This document shows positions 33,034 to 42,150 of a stretch of DNA of 64,000 nt, in pieces. Numbering within the stretch: position 1 is the first letter of the stretch; each line of letters opens with the position of its first letter. Source of the DNA: Ascidiaceihabitans sp034111945 (GTDB lineage: Bacteria; Pseudomonadota; Alphaproteobacteria; Rhodobacterales; Rhodobacteraceae); contig JBLHSG010000014.1 of assembly GCA_047626725.1 (NCBI GenBank), positions 48,723 to 112,722 of the forward strand. The letters run 5' to 3'. The notes beneath the pieces were generated by a model, which did no database searches, was not told the origin of the DNA, and was given only the letters and a program-made list of their open reading frames with translations. Made by a program: the position numbers and the translations under genes.

Positions 33034-34368
33034 ATGATGGATCTGTATGACAGCCAGCGCAGTATGCGCAACATGCGCAAACTGGCGATGCAACGCGGTG
33101 TGATGGCGATTTTGGATGTGGGCAGTTCAAAGATTGCCTGCCTTGTGCTGCGTTTTGATGGCTCTGGCAAAGTCGGCGAAGACGGCGAAATCGGGTCTTT
33201 GGCCGGTCAGTCTGGGTTCCGCGTTATTGGCGCTGCGACCACCCGTTCGCGCGGTGTGCATTTCGGCGAAATCTCGTCCATGGCAGAAACCGAACGCGCC
33301 ATTCGCACGGCCCTACAGGCCGCACAGAAAATGGCCGGTATCCGCGTTGATCACGTGATTGCGTGTTTTGCAGGGGCCGATCCGCGCAGCTATGGATTGG
33401 ACGCGCAGGTTTCCTTGGATGGCCAAGTTGTAACCGAAGACGATGTGGCGCGTGTGCTGTCCAGTTGTGATGTGCCTGATTACGGTATGGGGCGCGAAGT
33501 TTTGCACGCGCAACCCGTCAACTTTGCACTGGATCATCGTTCGGGTCTGTCTGATCCGCGTGGCCAGTTGGGCAACGAATTGTCTGTTGATATGCACATG
33601 CTCACTGTCGATGCCGCCGCCGTGCAGCATCTGGCGCATTGCATCAAACGTTGCGATCTGGAATTGGCTGGCATCGCGTCGTCACCTTATGTGTCCGGCA
33701 TTTCTGCGCTGGTTGAAGACGAACAAGAACTGGGTGCCGCCTGCATCGACATGGGGGGCGGGTCGACCAGCATTTCGATCTTTATCAAGAAACACATGAT
33801 TTTTGCCGACACCGTGCGCATGGGCGGCGATCACGTCACGTCTGATATTTCGCTGGGTTTGCAGGTTCCGATGGCGAACGCGGAACGCATCAAAACATTC
33901 TACGGCGGTGTTCATGCGACAGGTATGGATGATCGCGAGATGATCGAGATCGGCGGCGACACGGGTGATTATGAACACGACCGTCGCACTGCGTCACGCG
34001 CGGAACTGATCGGCATCATGCGCCCACGGGTCGAAGAAATCCTGGAAGAAGTCCGCGCCCGTCTGGATGCTGCTGGCTTTGATCATTTGCCAAGCCAACA
34101 GATTGTTCTGACCGGCGGTGGCAGCCAAATTCCTGGCCTTGACGGGCTTGCGTCAAAAATTCTTGGGCAACAAGTGCGCCTTGGTCGCCCTTTGCGCGTA
34201 CATGGATTGCCCCAAGCCGCGACGGGCCCCAGCTTTGCCTCGGCGGTTGGGTTGTCACTGTTTGCAGCACACCCACAGGATGAATGGTGGGACTTTGATA
34301 TTCCGGCAGACCGCTATCCGGCGCGGTCGTTGAAACGGGCTGTAAAATGGTTCCGAGACAACTGGTAG
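33034..34368 (+). CDS. ftsA: Cell division protein FtsA
   Basis: This 444-residue actin-like ATPase has AILDVGSSKIACLVLRF, the phosphate-2 motif AACIDMGGGSTSISIF, the inserted 1C domain between, and the C-terminal amphipathic membrane helix SLKRAVKWFRDNW. It tethers FtsZ filaments to the membrane. I use the first of two consecutive ATGs at 33034 and 33037; an upstream frame to 32989 lies inside ftsQ. A 174-base gap then precedes ftsZ. Confidence 0.96.
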   Translation: MMDLYDSQRSMRNMRKLAMQRGVMAILDVGSSKIACLVLRFDGSGKVGEDGEIGSLAGQSGFRVIGAATTRSRGVHFGEISSMAETERAIRTALQAAQKMAGIRVDHVIACFAGADPRSYGLDAQVSLDGQVVTEDDVARVLSSCDVPDYGMGREVLHAQPVNFALDHRSGLSDPRGQLGNELSVDMHMLTVDAAAVQHLAHCIKRCDLELAGIASSPYVSGISALVEDEQELGAACIDMGGGSTSISIFIKKHMIFADTVRMGGDHVTSDISLGLQVPMANAERIKTFYGGVHATGMDDREMIEIGGDTGDYEHDRRTASRAELIGIMRPRVEEILEEVRARLDAAGFDHLPSQQIVLTGGGSQIPGLDGLASKILGQQVRLGRPLRVHGLPQAATGPSFASAVGLSLFAAHPQDEWWDFDIPADRYPARSLKRAVKWFRDNW

Positions 34369-34505
34369 GCGCCATATATCGCGTTGTTGCGCGAAATACC
34401 GCGTGATCAGGCAAAAAATCGCCCATATTTTGCGCCCTAATTGCGTTTTTTGGGTGACGATCCCGAGAAAATTAGGTAACATTAAGACGGATAAGGCATA
34501 AAAAC

Positions 34506-34521
34506 ACCCGCGAATGCGGGT
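34506..34521 (+). promoter_or_regulatory. Small hairpin in the ftsZ leader
   Basis: ACCCGC/GCGGGT (34506-34511, 34516-34521) with a GAAT loop ends 21 bases before the ftsZ ATG, next to the ribosome site. It could influence ftsZ translation or mRNA stability. It has no T-tract. Confidence 0.35.
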
Positions 34522-34542
34522 CAAAACAGGCGGACTTTAGCA

Positions 34543-36135
34543 ATGACATTGAACCTTTCGATGCCCGGACAGGACGAATTGAAGCCTCGGATCACCGTGT
34601 TCGGTGTCGGTGGGGCAGGCGGCAACGCTGTGAACAACATGATTGAAAAGCAGCTCGATGGAGTTGATTTTGTCGTGGCAAACACAGACGCCCAAGCACT
34701 GCAGCAATCTGCGTCGCAAACGCGTGTGCAGCTTGGCATCAAAGTGACCGAAGGTCTGGGTGCTGGTGCGCGTGCAAGTGTTGGCGCTGCGGCGGCCGAA
34801 GAAAGCATTGAACAAATTGTTGACCATCTGGCAGGCGCGCACATGTGCTTTATTACTGCCGGCATGGGGGGTGGTACCGGTACCGGTGCTGCGCCAATTA
34901 TCGCACAAGCCGCCCGCGAGCTGGGTGTTTTGACTGTTGGTGTTGTGACAAAGCCGTTCCAGTTTGAAGGTGCCAAGCGCATGCGTCAGGCTGAAGACGG
35001 TGTTGAGGCGCTGCAAAAAGTCGTCGACACACTGATCATCATTCCGAACCAAAACTTGTTCCGTTTGGCGAATGAAAAAACAACCTTCACCGAGGCGTTC
35101 TCGATGGCAGACGATGTTCTGTATCAAGGCGTTAAAGGCGTGACTGACCTGATGGTACGTCCCGGCCTGATCAACCTCGACTTTGCTGACGTGCGTTCCG
35201 TAATGGACGAAATGGGCAAGGCGATGATGGGCACAGGCGAGGCCGAAGGCGAAGATCGCGCGATCCAAGCTGCAGAAAAAGCCATCGCGAACCCGTTGCT
35301 GGACGAAATCAGCCTGCGCGGCGCCAAAGGTGTTCTGATCAACATCACCGGTGGTCACGATCTGACATTGTTCGAACTGGACGAAGCCGCGAACCGTATT
35401 CGCGAAGAAGTCGACCCAGAGGCGAACATCATTGTTGGTTCGACCCTCGACACTGATATGGGTGGCCTGATGCGCGTGAGCGTTGTTGCCACAGGTATCG
35501 ATGCGGTTGACGTGCAAACGGATATGCCAGTGCCACGTCGTCCGATGTCGGCCCCACTGACACAGCCAACTCCTGCACCAGCAGCGATCGAATATGCACA
35601 GCCTGTTGCCGCGCAAGCCGCACCAGAACCGTCATTGTTCGAAGAACTGAACGTGCAAGAAGCCGCGGCACATGACATGGCCGAAGACATTTTTGCTGAC
35701 GAAATGCCGGTTGCTGCGACGGACGATTTGCCGCCACCTGCGTATCAGCCACAAGTTGCCGCGTTCGAACCACAAGACGAAGCACTTGATGCAAATCCGG
35801 ACGCATTTGTTGCACCGCGCGCACCAACACCTGGCACACCATCGCCCGAAGCAATGGCACGCTTGCGCGCCGCTGCTCAAAAGGCAACGCCAGCACCTGC
35901 ACCGGCCGCACCACAGGTTCAAGCAAGCGAAGCAGAGCGCCCACGTTTTGGCATCAATTCGTTGATCAACCGCATGACCGGCCACGGCGAACAAGCGGCA
36001 CCTGAACGCCCGGCGCGCCAGCAACCGCCAGTGCAACAACAAGCCGCCGCACCTGCGCAACAGCCTGTTGAAGCCGTAGATCCCGATCAAGAACGCATCG
36101 AAATTCCAGCGTTCTTGCGTCGCCAAGCGAACTGA
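34543..36135 (+). CDS. ftsZ: Cell division GTPase FtsZ
   Basis: This 530-residue tubulin homologue has the N-terminal GVGGAGGNAVNNMIEK, the tubulin signature GMGGGTGTGAAPIIAQAA, the T7 catalytic loop NLDFADVRSVM and, after a long Pro/Ala/Gln-rich linker (about residues 320-515), the conserved C-terminal peptide RIEIPAFLRRQAN that binds FtsA. The protein is longer than the roughly 380 residues of E. coli because of this linker, as is common in Alphaproteobacteria. A terminator follows, so lpxC has its own start. Confidence 0.98.
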   Translation: MTLNLSMPGQDELKPRITVFGVGGAGGNAVNNMIEKQLDGVDFVVANTDAQALQQSASQTRVQLGIKVTEGLGAGARASVGAAAAEESIEQIVDHLAGAHMCFITAGMGGGTGTGAAPIIAQAARELGVLTVGVVTKPFQFEGAKRMRQAEDGVEALQKVVDTLIIIPNQNLFRLANEKTTFTEAFSMADDVLYQGVKGVTDLMVRPGLINLDFADVRSVMDEMGKAMMGTGEAEGEDRAIQAAEKAIANPLLDEISLRGAKGVLINITGGHDLTLFELDEAANRIREEVDPEANIIVGSTLDTDMGGLMRVSVVATGIDAVDVQTDMPVPRRPMSAPLTQPTPAPAAIEYAQPVAAQAAPEPSLFEELNVQEAAAHDMAEDIFADEMPVAATDDLPPPAYQPQVAAFEPQDEALDANPDAFVAPRAPTPGTPSPEAMARLRAAAQKATPAPAPAAPQVQASEAERPRFGINSLINRMTGHGEQAAPERPARQQPPVQQQAAAPAQQPVEAVDPDQERIEIPAFLRRQAN

Positions 36136-36157
36136 CGCTACGAAACATAGTGATCTT

Positions 36158-36182
36158 GGGCTGCCTTTGGGCGGCCCTTTTT
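36158..36182 (+). terminator. Rho-independent terminator of the ftsZ transcript
   Basis: GGGCTGCC (36158-36165) pairs with GGCGGCCC (36170-36177) with one T-G pair across a TTTG loop, followed by five T residues. Confidence 0.8.
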
Positions 36183-36313
36183 CGTTTTAAACCAATGCCT
36201 TGCATAAATGGTGGCGCAAACCTGCCGAAGCTGAAACCTGATGTTTCAGAACGTTACAAAGTTTGAGTTGAGGTTGTGTGCATTGAAACGTAAATCTGAC
36301 GGACCAGCACAAG

Positions 36314-37261
36314 ATGTGCGTAACGCCAGAGGCAGTTTTGCAAACAACTATTAAATCATCCATCAGCTTTACTGGTCGCGGCCTGCATTCAGGCGCACCT
36401 GCAACGCTGACCATTCGCCCAGCCGGGGCGGAGCATGGAATTTGGTTTGTGCGCACGGACATCACAACAGGTGACACCCTGATCCCGGCCCGTTGGGACG
36501 CGGTCAACCGGTCGCCTTTGTGCACCAAGTTGGAAAACGCATCCGGCGTTGGCGTTTCAACCGTTGAACACATCATGGCGGCTTTGGCGGGGTGTGGCGT
36601 GCACAATGCGTTGGTCGAAATCGACGGACCCGAAATTCCGATTGTTGATGGATCAGCAGTCCCGTTTGTACGTGGAATCATGCAACGTGGTTTGCGGACT
36701 TTGCCTGCACCTGTGCGTGCTTTTGAAGTGATGCAAAAAGTTACAGTCACTGACGGCGACGCATCCGCCACGCTGGAACCTGCGGACACGCTTTATATCG
36801 ACTTTCACATCGACTTTTCTGACGCGGCGATCGGGCAACAAAGCAAGTCTTTGCGCATGAACAACGGCAGCTTTGCACGCGAATTGTGCGACAGCCGGAC
36901 CTTCTGCCGCATCTCTGACGTCGAGAATATGCGCGCGAATGGCTTGGGGCTGGGTGGTACACCTGGTGAAAACGCCGTGGTCTTTGACGGACCCAATGTT
37001 TTGAGCCCCGGTGGCCTGCGCCATGCGGACGAACCAGTGCGCCATAAAATGCTGGATGCCTTGGGTGATCTGGCCTTGGCGGGGGCCCCTTTGGTGGGGC
37101 GTTACACCGGTGTGCGTTCAGGTCATTCACTGACCAACACCTTGTTACGCAAGGCTTTTGCGACACCAGGCGCGATCCGTATGGTTGTGTGTGATGACGC
37201 AATGACACGGGCGCTGCCGGGCTACGGGTTGGTCTGGGACGAGATCCCGAACGTCGCGTGA
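36314..37261 (+). CDS. lpxC: UDP-3-O-acyl-N-acetylglucosamine deacetylase
   Basis: This 315-residue zinc enzyme has the family start TTIKSSISFTGRGLHSG, STVEHIMAALAGCGVHNALV with a zinc His, the second region RHADEPVRHKMLDALGDLAL with the HKxxD zinc ligands, and GRYTGVRSGHSLTN with the catalytic His. It carries out the first committed step of lipid A synthesis. Being next to ftsZ is the usual proteobacterial arrangement. Confidence 0.97.
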   Translation: MCVTPEAVLQTTIKSSISFTGRGLHSGAPATLTIRPAGAEHGIWFVRTDITTGDTLIPARWDAVNRSPLCTKLENASGVGVSTVEHIMAALAGCGVHNALVEIDGPEIPIVDGSAVPFVRGIMQRGLRTLPAPVRAFEVMQKVTVTDGDASATLEPADTLYIDFHIDFSDAAIGQQSKSLRMNNGSFARELCDSRTFCRISDVENMRANGLGLGGTPGENAVVFDGPNVLSPGGLRHADEPVRHKMLDALGDLALAGAPLVGRYTGVRSGHSLTNTLLRKAFATPGAIRMVVCDDAMTRALPGYGLVWDEIPNVA

Positions 37262-37409
37262 TCTTGACGTGACTGGCACAACCTGTTCACAATTCAAAAT
37301 TGGTACGATCAAAGCGCGTTTGCATGGTTTTGCATGGTAAATTATTGTGCTAACACAGGTGCAAGATAGCCCTAAATTGGGCAGGGTGAATGCGGTGAGG
37401 AAATCAATC

Positions 37410-38279
37410 ATGGCGAGTGGGGCCTCTGGCACACGTGTGATGGCGGCGCTTTTAGTTGCTGCGTCTTTAGGGGCGTGCGGTGGCGAGCGTAACTTGCCGA
37501 CAACTGGTAATGTTTTCAATCCGCAGCAAGTGCCGCTTGAAACCTATCCAGCGGAACAAATTTTTGAACGCGGCGAATACGAGCTTGAGCGCAAGCAACC
37601 GTCCGAAGCGGCGTTCTTTTTCGGTGAGATCGAGCGACTTTACCCCTATTCTGACTGGGCCAAACGCGCGTTGATCATGCAGGCATTTGCCCATCACCGT
37701 GACAAAGATTATCCAAACAGCCGGTCTGCAGCGCAGCGTTTCATCGACTTTTATCCAGACGATGATGATGCCGCCTACGCGCAGTATCTGCTGGCGCTTA
37801 GCTATTACGACCAAATCGACGAGGTCGGGCGCGATCAGGGTTTGACGTTTCAAGCTCTACAATCGTTGCGCGAAGTTATCGAACGCTACCCGAACAGCGA
37901 ATACGCAAAGTCAGCGATTCTAAAATTCGATCTGGCGTTTGATCACCTTGCTGGCAAAGAAATGGAAATCGGGCGTTACTATCTGCGTCGCGATCACTAT
38001 TCATCCGCGATTAACCGGTTCCGCGTTGTGGTCGAGGATTTTCAAACCACGACTCACACCGCCGAAGCACTGCACCGCTTGGTCGAAGCGTACCTATCGC
38101 TGGGCCTGACGGAAGAGGCGCAAACGGCTGGCGCGATCCTTGGATATAACTACCGATCAACCGAATGGTACGAAGACAGCTACAAGCTGCTGACGGGCCG
38201 TGGGTTGGAATTGGAAGCTGCAGGCGATGGCTGGTTGCGCCAGATTTATCGTCAAATGATCAAAGGTCGGTGGCTGTAA
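37410..38279 (+). CDS. bamD: Outer membrane assembly lipoprotein BamD
   Basis: This 289-residue lipoprotein has a signal with lipobox AASLGAC (Cys near residue 24) and then five TPR-like repeats: YPAEQIFERGEYELERKQPS, AALFF-type helices, YPNSRSAAQRFIDFYPDDDD and EVIERYPNSEYAKSAI. BamD is the essential partner of BamA in outer-membrane protein insertion. The ATG at 37410 has GAGG upstream; the frame is open to 37347. A REP hairpin lies between this gene and recN. Confidence 0.95.
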   Translation: MASGASGTRVMAALLVAASLGACGGERNLPTTGNVFNPQQVPLETYPAEQIFERGEYELERKQPSEAAFFFGEIERLYPYSDWAKRALIMQAFAHHRDKDYPNSRSAAQRFIDFYPDDDDAAYAQYLLALSYYDQIDEVGRDQGLTFQALQSLREVIERYPNSEYAKSAILKFDLAFDHLAGKEMEIGRYYLRRDHYSSAINRFRVVVEDFQTTTHTAEALHRLVEAYLSLGLTEEAQTAGAILGYNYRSTEWYEDSYKLLTGRGLELEAAGDGWLRQIYRQMIKGRWL

Positions 38280-38284
38280 CGGAT

Positions 38285-38307
38285 GGTGGGCGACACGCCC
38301 ACCTTAC
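38285..38307 (-). repeat. REP hairpin R1 (bamD-recN gap)
   Basis: Minus strand: GTAA followed by GGTGGGCG-TGT-CGCCCACC, a perfect 8-bp stem with a 3-base loop. It shares the GTAA head and the 8-3-8 plan with the REPs around the RAYT gene at 62.9-63.6 kb. Confidence 0.75.
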
Positions 38308-38319
38308 AGGCTAAACGGA

Positions 38320-39966
38320 ATGCTGCGCGGACTTGATATCTCGAACATGTTGATCATTGACCGGCTGGAACTGTTGTTTCAACCGGGCCTGAATGTGTTG
38401 ACGGGTGAAACGGGCGCAGGAAAATCTATCTTGTTGGATTCATTGGGTTTTGTTCTAGGCTGGCGCGGTCGTGCTGATCTGGTGCGCCAAGGCGCGGCAC
38501 AAGGCGAAGTCACCGCATGGTTTGATTTACCCGATGGTCACCCCGCACACGCCGTTCTCGAAGAGGCCGGATTGCCAGGCGGCGAAGAACTGATTTTACG
38601 GCGCATAAACAGCAGTGACGGGCGCAAAACCGCGTGGGTCAATGACCGGCGTTGTTCTGGTGAAGTGCTGCGGGTTTTGTCTGACACGCTACTGGAATTG
38701 CATGGACAACATGATGATCGCGGGCTGCTAAACCCGCGTGGACACCGCGCGATTCTGGACGAATTCGCGCAGGTTGACGGCCCAAAGGTAAAAACCCGTA
38801 AGGCGTGGTCACATATGGGCAAAGCGCGCAAAGCGTTGGTTGCAGCCCAAGTTGCGATGGAGGCGATCCGCGCCGAAGAGGAATTCCTGCGCCACGCGGT
38901 TGCAGAGTTAACGGCGCTGTCCCCGGAGCCCGGTGAGGATGAACAATTGGATGTTCAGCGTCGCCTGATGCAGGGGTCGGAAAAGATCCGTGACGACGTG
39001 ATCAAGGCGCACAAAGTGCTTGGGAATGACGGTGCAGAAGGCAGCCTTAGCAACGCGCTACGCTGGCTTGATGGTGTCGCGGACAAAGCCGAAGGGCGTC
39101 TTGATGCCCCGATAAACGCCTTGGGCCGCGTCCTGGTTGAACTGGACGAGGCGATGGACGGCATTGTGGCCTGCATCGACACATTGTCGTTTAATCCCGC
39201 CGAATTGGAAGACGTCGAAGAGCGGCTGTTTGCAATCCGTGCTATGGCCCGAAAATACGATGTTTTGCCTGATGAATTGTCGGAATTTGCCTATGGCCTT
39301 GCGGTGAAATTGGCCGCGCTGGATGCGGGTGACGCAGATTTGGCTGAACTGTCATTGGCGTTAAAAGAAGCAGAGCAGGGCTATGATACTGCGGCTGATG
39401 GCCTGACGGCTGCGCGCCAAAAATCAGCGTCAAAATTGGACAAGGCCGTGACCAGCGAATTGGCCCCTCTCAAGATGGACCGCGCGGTGTTCACGACCTT
39501 GATCGAACCGGACACAGCAGGCCCTGAAGGGCGCGATATGGTGTCGTTCAGCGTCGCGACAAACCCCGGTGCGCCCTCTGGTCCATTGAATAAAATCGCG
39601 TCTGGCGGTGAACTTAGCCGCTTTTTACTGGCCCTAAAAGTATGCCTGACCAAAGGCCAATCCGGCCTTACCATGATCTTTGACGAGATCGATCGCGGTG
39701 TTGGCGGGGCGACTGCTGACGCTGTTGGCCGCCGCCTTGCTGAACTGGCCGCAGGGGGGCAAGTGTTGGTTGTCACGCATTCGCCTCAGGTTGCGGCATT
39801 GGGCGCGCATCATTGGCGGGTCGAAAAATCTGTGACCAAAGGCATGACCACGTCGCGCGTTGTGCCCTTGTCCCAAGCCGAACGTACGGACGAAATTGCG
39901 CGGATGTTGTCGGGCGATACCGTCACCGCACAGGCCCGCGCTGCTGCCCGCGCATTGCTGGAATAA
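38320..39966 (+). CDS. recN: DNA repair ATPase RecN
   Basis: This 548-residue SMC-like protein has the Walker A motif VLTGETGAGKSILLDSLGFV near residue 25, a long coiled-coil middle (about residues 165-370), the ABC signature KIASGGELSRFLLALK and Walker B GLTMIFDEIDRGVGGATADA. RecN helps in double-strand break repair and is LexA-controlled in many bacteria, though I see no clear LexA site directly upstream here. Confidence 0.97.
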   Translation: MLRGLDISNMLIIDRLELLFQPGLNVLTGETGAGKSILLDSLGFVLGWRGRADLVRQGAAQGEVTAWFDLPDGHPAHAVLEEAGLPGGEELILRRINSSDGRKTAWVNDRRCSGEVLRVLSDTLLELHGQHDDRGLLNPRGHRAILDEFAQVDGPKVKTRKAWSHMGKARKALVAAQVAMEAIRAEEEFLRHAVAELTALSPEPGEDEQLDVQRRLMQGSEKIRDDVIKAHKVLGNDGAEGSLSNALRWLDGVADKAEGRLDAPINALGRVLVELDEAMDGIVACIDTLSFNPAELEDVEERLFAIRAMARKYDVLPDELSEFAYGLAVKLAALDAGDADLAELSLALKEAEQGYDTAADGLTAARQKSASKLDKAVTSELAPLKMDRAVFTTLIEPDTAGPEGRDMVSFSVATNPGAPSGPLNKIASGGELSRFLLALKVCLTKGQSGLTMIFDEIDRGVGGATADAVGRRLAELAAGGQVLVVTHSPQVAALGAHHWRVEKSVTKGMTTSRVVPLSQAERTDEIARMLSGDTVTAQARAAARALLE

Positions 39967-40035
39967 TGCTGCACCTTTTACATCCCGGCGCTTTGTCCTA
40001 GGATTACATAACTCTGAACAAATTGGGCCAATCCG

Positions 40036-41721
40036 GTGGACTCTTTTACCGTCTATTTGAAAACGATTGCCCAAGACGCTTTGGTGTCTTTCAAAGATGG
40101 CTGGCAATTGCTGCGCAAGCAGGGTCCGGGGCAGGTTCAATTCTGGTTCATCGCCTTGTTGGTCGGCATTGCTGCGGGCACCACAGCATTGTTTTTTCGC
40201 AAAGGAATTGAGGCCTTAGAGGGCACTCTTTATAATGTGAGCGAAGGGCAGTCGTTGATTAACGTGGCCCAAAACCTGCCGTGGTATTGGCTGATCGCCG
40301 TGCCTGCGGTGGGTGGTTTGTTGGTCGGATTGATCTTGCATAATTTCACCCCGGACGGGCGTGTGCGCAGTGTTGCGGACGTGATCGAAGGGGCGGCGAT
40401 GAACGACGGGCGCGTCGAAACCCGCGCCGGTGTCGCATCAGCGCTGGCATCCTTCATCACGCTGTCATCGGGCGGTTCAACAGGGCGCGAAGGACCGGTC
40501 GTGCATTTGGCCGCCGTCATCGCCACCAAGGTCAGCCGCTACATTCACGCGGACGGAATAACCGGGCGCGATTTGCTGGGGTGCGCAGTCGCAGCCGCGG
40601 TGTCCGCCAGCTTTAATGCGCCGATCGCCGGTGCGTTATTCGCGCTTGAGGTCGTCTTGCGCCACTTTGCCGTGCACGCCTTTGCGCCGATCGTCATCGC
40701 GTCTGTGGCAGGCACGGTCATCAACCGTTTGGAATATGGCGGCGTTACTGAATTCATGTTGCCGTCCGAAAATGCGCTGCAATTTTATGTGGAATTGCCA
40801 GCGTTTCTACTGCTTGGTTTGACCTGCGGATTGGTGGCCGTGATCCTGATGCGTACAGTGTTCTGGGCGGATGAGATCGGCACGAAACTGCGGGCCAAAA
40901 CCGGTTTGCGACGTTGGATGCGGCCAGCGATTGCGGGGTTGATGCTGGGCGTTTTGGCAATCGGTTATCCGCACATCATCGGCGTTGGTTACGAGACAAC
41001 ATCGCTGGCGTTGACCGGCCAATTGGGGCTGCACGAGGTGATCGTATTTGCCGCGCTCAAGACCGTTGCTGTCGCGATCACCATGGCGGGCCGTATGGGC
41101 GGCGGCGTGTTTTCACCATCTTTGATGATTGGCGCGTTGGTGGGCTTGGGGTTTGGCCTGATTGCCACTGCGATATTCCCCAATGTGTCGGGTACCGCGA
41201 CGCTGTACGCCTTGGCGGGGATGGGCGCTGTGGCCGCCGCCGTGTTGGGGGCCCCGATTTCCACAACCTTGATTGTGTTCGAATTGACTGGCGATTGGCA
41301 AACCGGCCTTGCGGTCATGGTGTCGGTGTCGATTTCCACAGCCCTTGCATCGCGGATCGTTGACCGGTCGTTTTTCCTAAGCCAGATTGAACGGCGCGGT
41401 ATCCACCTTGCGGCCGGACCTCAGGCGTATTTATTGGCGATGTTTCGGGTGGCCACAGTGATGCGCAAAACCGACGATCCGCGCGCCGCAGACGAGGACA
41501 CCTGCTGGGAAATGGTCGCGGACGGGGTGTATGTCGATGGCAATGCCACGCTCGAGGCGGCGATGCCAATTTTTGACCGCGCGTCGGTGCCGTTTATCCC
41601 CGTGGTGACGTTAAGTGGCGAAGACAGCCCGCCCGAATTATGGGGCGCACTGTTTCATGTGGACGCGCTAAAGGCCTACAATCGCGCCTTGGCGGCGACG
41701 GCAGCCGAAGAACATTCCTGA
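40036..41721 (+). CDS. ClC family chloride channel or Cl-/H+ antiporter
   Basis: This 561-residue membrane protein has about ten membrane helices. It shows the ClC selectivity-filter motifs SSGGSTGREGPVVHLAAV (containing the gating Glu of GREGP) and AGRMGGGVFSPSLMIGALVG, with GMGAVAAAVLGAPISTTLIV later. The C-terminal 100 or so residues after the membrane domain are a cytoplasmic region with CBS-like character (VYVDGNATLEAAMPIFDRAS). Start GTG at 40036. It is convergent with the DUF427 gene. Channel or antiporter cannot be decided by eye. Confidence 0.94.
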   Translation: MDSFTVYLKTIAQDALVSFKDGWQLLRKQGPGQVQFWFIALLVGIAAGTTALFFRKGIEALEGTLYNVSEGQSLINVAQNLPWYWLIAVPAVGGLLVGLILHNFTPDGRVRSVADVIEGAAMNDGRVETRAGVASALASFITLSSGGSTGREGPVVHLAAVIATKVSRYIHADGITGRDLLGCAVAAAVSASFNAPIAGALFALEVVLRHFAVHAFAPIVIASVAGTVINRLEYGGVTEFMLPSENALQFYVELPAFLLLGLTCGLVAVILMRTVFWADEIGTKLRAKTGLRRWMRPAIAGLMLGVLAIGYPHIIGVGYETTSLALTGQLGLHEVIVFAALKTVAVAITMAGRMGGGVFSPSLMIGALVGLGFGLIATAIFPNVSGTATLYALAGMGAVAAAVLGAPISTTLIVFELTGDWQTGLAVMVSVSISTALASRIVDRSFFLSQIERRGIHLAAGPQAYLLAMFRVATVMRKTDDPRAADEDTCWEMVADGVYVDGNATLEAAMPIFDRASVPFIPVVTLSGEDSPPELWGALFHVDALKAYNRALAATAAEEHS

Positions 41722-41726
41722 TCGGT

Positions 41727-42071
41727 TTAGATGTGTTCGACGGTGATTTGATCGCCAGTGTAAAACGCCAAATAGCCCTTGATCCGGTCGACATCGGCCA
41801 ATGGTGCTTCATAGCTCCAGACCGCGTTTTCGAGGGTCGTCGATTTGGTCACAACCGAAAAATATGTCGCATCGCCTTTGTGCGGGCAATGGGTGGATTT
41901 TTCGGTTTGATCCAGAAATGCCATGGCAATGTCGGCGCGTGGGAAATAGATGACGGGCGCGTAATCGCCTTCGCTCAGCTCTAGCGCATTCGAACTTTCG
42001 CCCAACACGGCCCCACCGGCGCGCACGCTCCATTTGCCTGTCGCTTTGCGGATTTTGATGTGGTCGGCCAT
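41727..42071 (-). CDS. DUF427 domain protein
   Basis: This 114-residue single-domain protein has the DUF427 hallmarks ALELSEGDYAPVIYFPRADI, then CPHKGDATYFSV and NAVWSYEAPLADVDRIKGYL (continuing AFY). It is a compact beta-rich (beta-tent) fold that often occurs as a stand-alone or repeated domain in Actinobacteria and Alphaproteobacteria. The biochemical function is unknown. It is a single gene, convergent with the ClC gene. Confidence 0.9.
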   Translation of the reverse strand: MADHIKIRKATGKWSVRAGGAVLGESSNALELSEGDYAPVIYFPRADIAMAFLDQTEKSTHCPHKGDATYFSVVTKSTTLENAVWSYEAPLADVDRIKGYLAFYTGDQITVEHI

Positions 42072-42150
42072 GGGGAATCCCTCTCGTGCATGTCGTGGTG
42101 TTTCAACAGAAAGTTGAACCTATCAGAGACACCACAGCCGCGCCAGAGGG

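Noticed and set aside
34470..34500. Possible CtrA site ahead of ftsZ (TTAG...TTAA)
   Set aside because: The spacing and half-sites do not match TTAA-N7-TTAA.
34537..35616. 359-codon minus-strand open frame
   Set aside because: It overlaps ftsZ throughout and has no recognisable domain.
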